Shown: piece by piece, positions 58,650 to 64,000 of the stretch
Layout of the letters: each line of letters opens with the position of its first letter
How positions within the stretch are numbered: the first letter of the stretch is position 1
Source: Taxawa tesnikishii (nom. ined.)
Taxonomy: Eukaryota; Ascomycota; Dothideomycetes; Dothideales
Reading direction: 5' to 3'
Length of the DNA: 64,000 bases
Assembly: GCA_030247885.1 (NCBI GenBank)
Contig: JAPDRO010000006.1
Location: 682,001-746,000, forward strand
Program-made: the position numbers and the translations under genes
The notes under the pieces: model-generated
Database searches by the model: none
What the model was told of the DNA's origin: nothing
Seen by the model: only the letters and a program-made list of their open reading frames with translations

Positions 58650-60954
58650 ATGGCACGTACGTCGCGGGACGGGCACGACCGGCGAGAACGGCGGCGACAC
58701 GGCCACCGTCACAATGACAGCAACAGCGACCTACTCCCACATCGATCGCACCACGATTCCCCAAACTCCAGCCCCAGCAAAGCCCGACCAAAACGAGCGC
58801 GCCGAACATCGCATGCGCCGGAATCCGAGATTAGTAAATCCACGAGCAATTCGCTTTCTGCAGGACAACTTGCGCAGCTTGATGCCCTGAACCACAAGCT
58901 AGGATGGAGTGATTATGATGGCGTTGACCCGAACCGGAGACAAAGGGCAGAACGAACGGAGAGAGTGGATGAGGATGAGGAAGAGAGGAGGCATAGAAGA
59001 GAGCAACGAGAGCTGAGGAGGGAGAAGAGGTGGAGAGAACGGGAATTGGGAATCGAGCGTGAGCACCGGAGAGAACGAAGAGAAAGGAAAGAGCGGAGAG
59101 TGGTTAGCGGAGCCCAGCTGGAGCAGGGTCGACGTTATCGCGAAGAAGACGACTACCACGAAAAAGACACGTATGAAAACCGTGTGTACCAAAGAGGAGG
59201 CGCAGGGAGCGAAGACTACGACGAAGAGGCACGAAGGCGGAAAAGGAAGCGGATATGTGCGTGCACGAGGCGCTTGAAGCTGCAAGAAACATGCACGAGA
59301 GGCTGACAGCATTGCAGTCATCATCGTCGGAATCATACTGCTGATACTGGCGATTGCTATCCCGGTGGGCGTAGTTGTATCCAATAAGAACACTAAATCC
59401 GATTCAGCAGGCGGTGGAGGAGCTGCACCGTCTAATTCACCCAAGCCAGCGAACAGCAATTTGAATGGCATGTCCGAAGACGATATTCCCAAATCTGCAC
59501 AGGGGACTGCTCTGGATCCGTTCACGTGGTATGACACGACGGATTTCAATGTCACATACACGGCGGCTACCGTGGGAGGGTTATCGATTATGGGCCTGAA
59601 CTCAACATGGGACGACAAAATGCAAGCAAACGAAAATGTACCAGCTCTGAATCAAGCGTGGCAGTACGGAACTATGCCAGTGCGAGGGGTGAACTTGGGA
59701 GGATGGCTGAGCATTGAGCCTTTCATAACACCCTCATTTTTCAGCCAGTACACCACACATGACAACGTGGTGGACGAATATACCCTCTGCAGCAAGCTGG
59801 GCGCGACAAAGGCCAAGTCAACCATCGAGCAACATTACTCGGAATTTGTCTCGGAACAGACCTTTGCGGATATACAGGCTGCAGGATTCGACCACGTCCG
59901 GATACCCTTCTCATACTGGGCTGTCACAACTTATGACGGTGACCCGTACGTCCCTCTAGTGTCCTGGCGCTATCTGCTGCGTGGCATCGAGTGGGCGCGT
60001 AAGTACGGTCTCCGCATCAACCTTGACCTTCATGGAGCACCGGGGAGTCAAAACGGCTGGAACCACAGCGGGCGGCAAGGCAATATCAACTGGTTGAACG
60101 GTACAGACGGTGCGCTGAACGGTCAACGCACGCTCGACATCCACAACCAACTGTCCACATTCTTCGCCCAGCCTCGCTACAAAAACATAGTAACCATGTA
60201 CGGACTGGTCAACGAACCCCGAATGGTCGTCCTTGACACGGACACGGTGCTGAACTGGACATCCAGCGCCATCGACATCGTCCGTAAGAACAACATCACC
60301 GCCATCATCGTCTTCGGCGACGGATTTATGGGTCTCGACAATTGGCAAGGCAAGCTGCAAAACTACGAAAACCTGCTCCTCGACGTGCACCAATACGTCA
60401 TTTTCAACACGGACCAGATCGCGCTCAAACACAGCGACAAGATCAACTTCGCCTGCGGCGGTTGGACCGCGCAGACAACACGCTCCATGAACAAAGCCAC
60501 CGGTTTCGGACCCACCATGTGCGGCGAATGGAGCCAGGCCGACACGGACTGTGCCACCTACCTCAACAACGTCGGCGTCGGCAGTCGCTGGGAGGGCACG
60601 CTCAACATGGCGTATACGCCCGGCGGCAGCTCAGACGGCAACGTGCTGGACCCGACATGCCCGACCGACAACAACCCGCAGTGCCAGTGCGGGCCCGCGA
60701 ACGCGGATCCCAGCACCTACAGCGACGCTTACAAGCAGTGGCTGCTCATGTTCGCCGAGGCGCAGATGCACTCGTTCGAGCTGGGATGGGGGTGGTTCTA
60801 CTGGACGTGGCAGACGGAGAGCGCGACGCAGTGGAGCTACAAGGCTGGCTTGGCTGCTGGTATCATGCCCAAGCTGGCCTATCAGAGAGACTTCAGCTGC
60901 TCTAATAGTAGCATTCCCGACTACTCTGGTATGGGCTTGCCGGAGTATTACTAG
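58650..60954 (+). CDS. exgD: Membrane-anchored glucan 1,3-beta-glucosidase, ExgD type (GH5)
   Basis: Plasma-membrane-anchored exo-beta-1,3-glucanase acting on cell-wall glucan. Exons 58650-59256 and 59318-60954 (61-bp intron); 747 residues. A long, highly charged cytosolic N-terminus (Arg/Glu/His-rich, probably coiled coil) leads to one transmembrane helix that starts at the exon junction (IIVGIILLILAIAIPVGVVV), making a type II protein. The GH5 catalytic domain begins MPVRGVNLGGWLSIEPF and has FDHVRIPFSYWAV, LRINLDLHGAPGSQNGWNHS, the acid/base Glu in YGLVNEPRM, the LLDVHQYVIF block and the nucleophile Glu in PTMCGEWSQADTDC. It ends with the family tail SSIPDYSGMGLPEYY. No frame break. An in-frame start further upstream was not seen. 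Confidence 0.93.
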
Positions 60955-61620
60955 AGCCTGGTGGTTCGGTGTGTGGGAACGTTTGGGATGATGGCGTCTT
61001 GATGATCTGATGAAATTAGCGTTGATGTCGCTTTTAAGGCGCTGTTGGAGGTAGTGTAGAATGGGATTGAACCAACCACCATGGCAAGTGGATTGCAAAT
61101 AGTGCCTGGCGATTGAAATCTTGTTCTCGTGAACCCGAGTGAGCGTGTCGTTAGAGCACCATGCAAGTAATCAACTGATAATACTCAGTGTGGACGCCGC
61201 GGCCAGAGCTGGTCGACCTGCTGGGGAGTGACGATTGCCGTCTCTGCAATACACCGCTTTGTTCGTAGAGGGAGATCGAGAGAACTGGGATGAGGGCAAG
61301 GTATATGTTCGTAGGAGAACTGCGCTAGCGTAGGCGGTAAAGCTAGCGTGCTGGCAAGTTCCAGCTGTGCTCATCTCTACGATGCGGATCGATCACTTGG
61401 CGCGAATGAACGAAAAACAAACGGCCTGATATCGCAGGCAGCATACTGTGGCCTCAATCTTCTAAGCGCCTCGCAACATGATCGTGTAGATGAAAGTCTT
61501 CACTTGGGCTGACAAGTAATCGCTCATTTTACCGAGTATCACGAGATGCTGTCCCTTTGTAGTCTCCATGGTGCTGAGCGTCCAACAAGGTTCGGCCCTT
61601 TCACACAAGCCTGCAAGCAC
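60955..61620. other. Convergent intergenic gap
   Basis: 666 bp between the stops of the glucanase and the hydrolase. No gene or repeat is seen. Confidence 0.5.
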
Positions 61621-62922
61621 TCAGCGCAAAATACCCCCGAACCACCTTCCAATATCCACCAACTGCTGCGTTTGACCCTTGCTCCACAGCCGGATACCTT
61701 CTGAGACCTCTACCGAGATTCTCAGCTCCGCATCCGCCGCCGCCGCTGCCTTCTCAGCCTCTTCAGCACCCGATCGCTTATCCTGCATGAAGATCGCTCT
61801 CCGCATCAACATCGCCAGCTCCACAGCCTGATCGGACAAGGGGCTCGTGTCTCCGAAAATGATATGCGTGTCAGGGAGACGTAGGCCGCTGCCTGCGGGT
61901 GGGAAGCGCTTGAAAGATTTCCTAGGCGATTTTTCCATCGCTTCGGTCTCTGAAGCGCTGCGCGGAACGGGTGTCGTGTATGGAGCGAGATTGGACAGAG
62001 CGCTAAGCTTCAGCTGCTCGCGTGCGAAGTCTTCTCGTTCGTACTGTGCGAGCTCCGCGAACTCGTCCAGGGGATTGATGGGAGGTCGAGGCGGGACTGA
62101 AGCCCCAGCTGTGCGGAAGAAGAGGATTGGTGAGGCGAAGGGGTCGAAGTAATCTTCAGCGTTCCGAAAGAGGGTCCTTCGCGCCTTAAGGATGTCGTCG
62201 GCATTGAGGATGCCGTTTCGAGCGAAGGTAAGGAAGCTTGGCTCTGCGCGCTCGCGTTTGCCCTTCTTCGAAGTCGGGGCAGCAGTTGGGTCGCCTGGAG
62301 GAGTTTTGGGTTCGGGAAAGATCCAGTCTGTAAATGGTTCATTAACGGCTGCTGCAGCTATATGCGGACCGTCGGGTCGACACTCGGTCAAGGCAAGCAT
62401 GGAAGCTAGACCGCCACCGATGAGTTCTCCGCATACACCGATCTTGGCGGTGTGGTTGGCACTGCGCCCTCGCCGAATGATGGCACGGTGAGGTACCAGG
62501 TGGTTCAGGACCCAGTCGTAACCGGCTAGCACATCATGAACAGGAGTAGGATACCTGTCTCTCACCGAGAGACGGTAGTTGATCCTCACAACTGTGGCAG
62601 ATGCAGCCGAAGACAACAAAGAAGCAACGTTGGTATCGTTGTCCGACCGAGAGAGCAGTGGTCCCGGCGGTAGATAGAGGATGATGGGAGATTGCGGCTC
62701 TTCGCCCGTCAAAGGGTGGTGTACACTATATAGACATCAGCATATTGTGACTGTGAAGAATGAGAGATTGTCATACTTTAACGTGATTCCTCCGTCAGAT
62801 CTGCATGGAACGAAGATTTCTTCCACGTTATCCGATCTGACCGTCGAATAAGTTCGCGAGAGACGTAGAGCTCTGATAGTATGTTTCTGCGCAGCTGCTT
62901 GGCGCAGCAGGCATTGCAGCAT
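61621..62922 (-). CDS. Atypical alpha/beta-hydrolase fold protein
   Basis: Alpha/beta-hydrolase (esterase/lipase-like) protein of unknown substrate. Exons 62922-62777 and 62725-61621 (51-bp intron); 416 residues, no frame break. The start at 62922 gives MLQCLLRQAAAQKHTIRALR followed by LSRTYST, an Arg-rich, acid-free leader that could be a mitochondrial targeting signal. An upstream in-frame ATG at 62976 gives a less family-like extension. The fold is shown by SPIILYLPPGPLLSRSDN in place of the usual His-Gly oxyanion loop, by VVRINYRLS, and by VHDVLAGYDWVLNHLVPH. The expected nucleophile elbow (G-x-S-x-G) reads GVCGELIGGGLASML, so the serine position appears to hold leucine. A late TPLSDQAVEL segment carries the Asp region. 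Enzymatic activity is therefore doubtful. Confidence 0.7.
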
Positions 62923-63315
62923 GCAGAACAATCGTATGTATGGTATCGCACCCCACAACTTACTACTGGATGTCAATCATCCAAAGGAAGACCAAAGTGT
63001 TACACGAACCTTTGCGATCATACACGCCTACGTCAAGTTGGACGTCGGAAAGGAAGTTGGCGTCTAGCGTCGGCTCGGCCCTTGCCCCACGTGTTTGTCA
63101 GGATCGGGCTAGTCTATATGAAGTCTAGGGGGACTTGTTTACGTTCATACTACTCCATCGCTCTGTCATTCGTATGCAAAACACATCATCAAGATCATCC
63201 TGACGGCGATCAGTATCTTTTACTCGGGTATCTAACATCTGCACGACCTGCCAAGAAGTCATCAGCCGCATAACACTTGCTTTTGTCAGCTTTTCTGGCT
63301 AAGAATCCAAAGTCA
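62923..63315. other. Intergenic stretch, no gene seen
   Basis: 393 bp holding the upstream region of the hydrolase and the 3' end of the Pro/Gln-rich gene, both on the minus strand. Nothing further is seen. Confidence 0.5.
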
Positions 63316-64000
63316 TCACAGCTCAATCAAGCTTTCTTCAACCTTAGGCTGCGGCGCCTGCTGTGGTGCCGGTGGGAAAGCCTCTTGTCCATATCCTCCT
63401 GCCACAGCCGGTGCCTGTGGCCACTGCTGCTGCTGGTGCTGTTGCGGCGGTGGCGCTTGGCCCTGCTGTGGGTATGTGTATGAAGGCTGCCTCTGCATCG
63501 GCGGCTGCTGCTGCTGCTGGTAATGTTGCTGCTGGGGAGGTTGTTGCGCATATTGCTGGTATTGCTGTTGCTGAGGCACCGTTTGATGGTACGTCTCTGG
63601 GCTGGATGGCTGCGCTTGCGGCGCTGATGCTGGTGCCTGCTGTTGTTGTGGCTCGTTGTAGTAAAAGTTCGAGGAATGATCGATCGAGGGCGAGGAAATC
63701 GCTGTTTGAGAAGTCTGGGAAGTGTGCGAGGGAGCGTATCCGGGGTGTTCCTGAGATGGATATTGAAGAGATGAGTTCCGACGAGGGACGCCTATGGGTG
63801 GTTGATCAGACGGTGGCTGCTGGTATGCTTGGCTGGGAGGACCTTGTTGTGGTTGCGGTGGGTAGTTTTGGTACTGCTGTTGGTAGACCTCCGGCGGGGT
63901 GCCTGGTTATAGATTGAGGCGCGCTTGTCGAACTGAGGATACGGCGCTTGTTGTTGAGGTTGTCCGTACGGCGGATAGCCCTGAGGCGGACCATAAGGAT
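63316..64000 (-). CDS. Pro/Gln-rich C-terminus, probable ESCRT-0 subunit (partial)
   Basis: The last about 228 residues of a minus-strand gene that continues past the right edge. Composition is dominated by Gln, Pro and Tyr (repeats of QQYQ, PPYGQP) with a QFDKRASIYNQAPPE segment. It ends PKVEESLIEL, where LIEL resembles a clathrin-box motif at the extreme C-terminus. This combination is what I expect of the ESCRT-0 proteins Vps27 or Hse1, which sort ubiquitinated cargo on endosomes, but no VHS, FYVE, UIM or SH3 domain is inside the window to confirm it. One base is missing in the GGGG run at 63896-63899 on the plus strand; without it the distal part would be in another frame. Confidence 0.5.

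Noticed and set aside
1204-63899. Programmed frameshifting as the cause of the many frame changes
   Set aside because: Too many unrelated genes are hit, always at simple runs and without a consistent slippery heptamer or structure.
1-64000. tRNA or rRNA genes
   Set aside because: I looked by eye for tRNA A/B-box and T-arm patterns in the intergenic gaps and found none I could fold; a covariance-model scan would be decisive.

Overview
The window is a piece of a filamentous ascomycete (Pezizomycotina) chromosome. The evidence is short GT..AG introns of about 47-80 bp in most genes, fungal-only families (a DIM-2-type DNA methyltransferase, the peroxisome inheritance protein Inp1, a UsgS-like membrane protein, an ExgD-type glucanase), and transposable elements with the C-to-T pattern of repeat-induced point mutation (RIP). 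A Dothideomycete is my best guess, but the class is not shown by the sequence alone.

Layout, left to right. 1-16.9 kb: malonyl/acyl-CoA synthetase (5' end outside the window), Pex7, a Csn12/Thp1 PCI protein, an ariadne-type RBR ubiquitin ligase, eIF2B epsilon, the response regulator Skn7 and, divergent from it, a mitochondrial Prx5-type peroxiredoxin. 17.2-21.3 kb: a dim-2-like cytosine methyltransferase on the minus strand. 21.9-29.8 kb: a dead transposon nest starting about 0.6 kb upstream of the dim-2 start. It is a Tc1/mariner-type element with 29-bp terminal repeats, split by a Ty3/Gypsy-type LTR retrotransposon with 161-bp LTRs and a 5-bp target duplication. Both are heavily RIP-mutated. 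30.0-36.7 kb: formamidase, UsgS-like protein, Inp1, Erg2 sterol isomerase. 37.1-38.1 kb: a second AT-rich fossil, a 983-bp element with terminal inverted repeats of about 200 bp, lying between the divergent erg2 and a hybrid histidine kinase. 38.3-64 kb: hybrid histidine kinase, GT31-type glycosyltransferase, DUF829 protein, a small secreted protein, a CUE/Smr protein, a UFD4/TRIP12-type HECT ligase, an ExgD-type beta-1,3-glucanase, an atypical alpha/beta-hydrolase, and the P/Q-rich C-terminus of a probable ESCRT-0 subunit running off the right edge.

The genes are mostly unrelated housekeeping functions, as usual in fungi. Two links stand out. Skn7 and the peroxiredoxin share a divergent upstream region. 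The dim-2 gene, which in other fungi maintains DNA methylation on RIP-mutated DNA, sits beside RIP-mutated DNA.

The most pervasive oddity is about 21 apparent one-base losses in the conserved coding regions of 11 genes, nearly all at G/C homopolymers. Adding one base back to each count makes every affected gene's total coding length divisible by three. I read these mainly as uncorrected assembly indels rather than real pseudogenes. Exon coordinates below were deduced by eye from splice signals and reading-frame continuity. Protein lengths assume those single bases are present.
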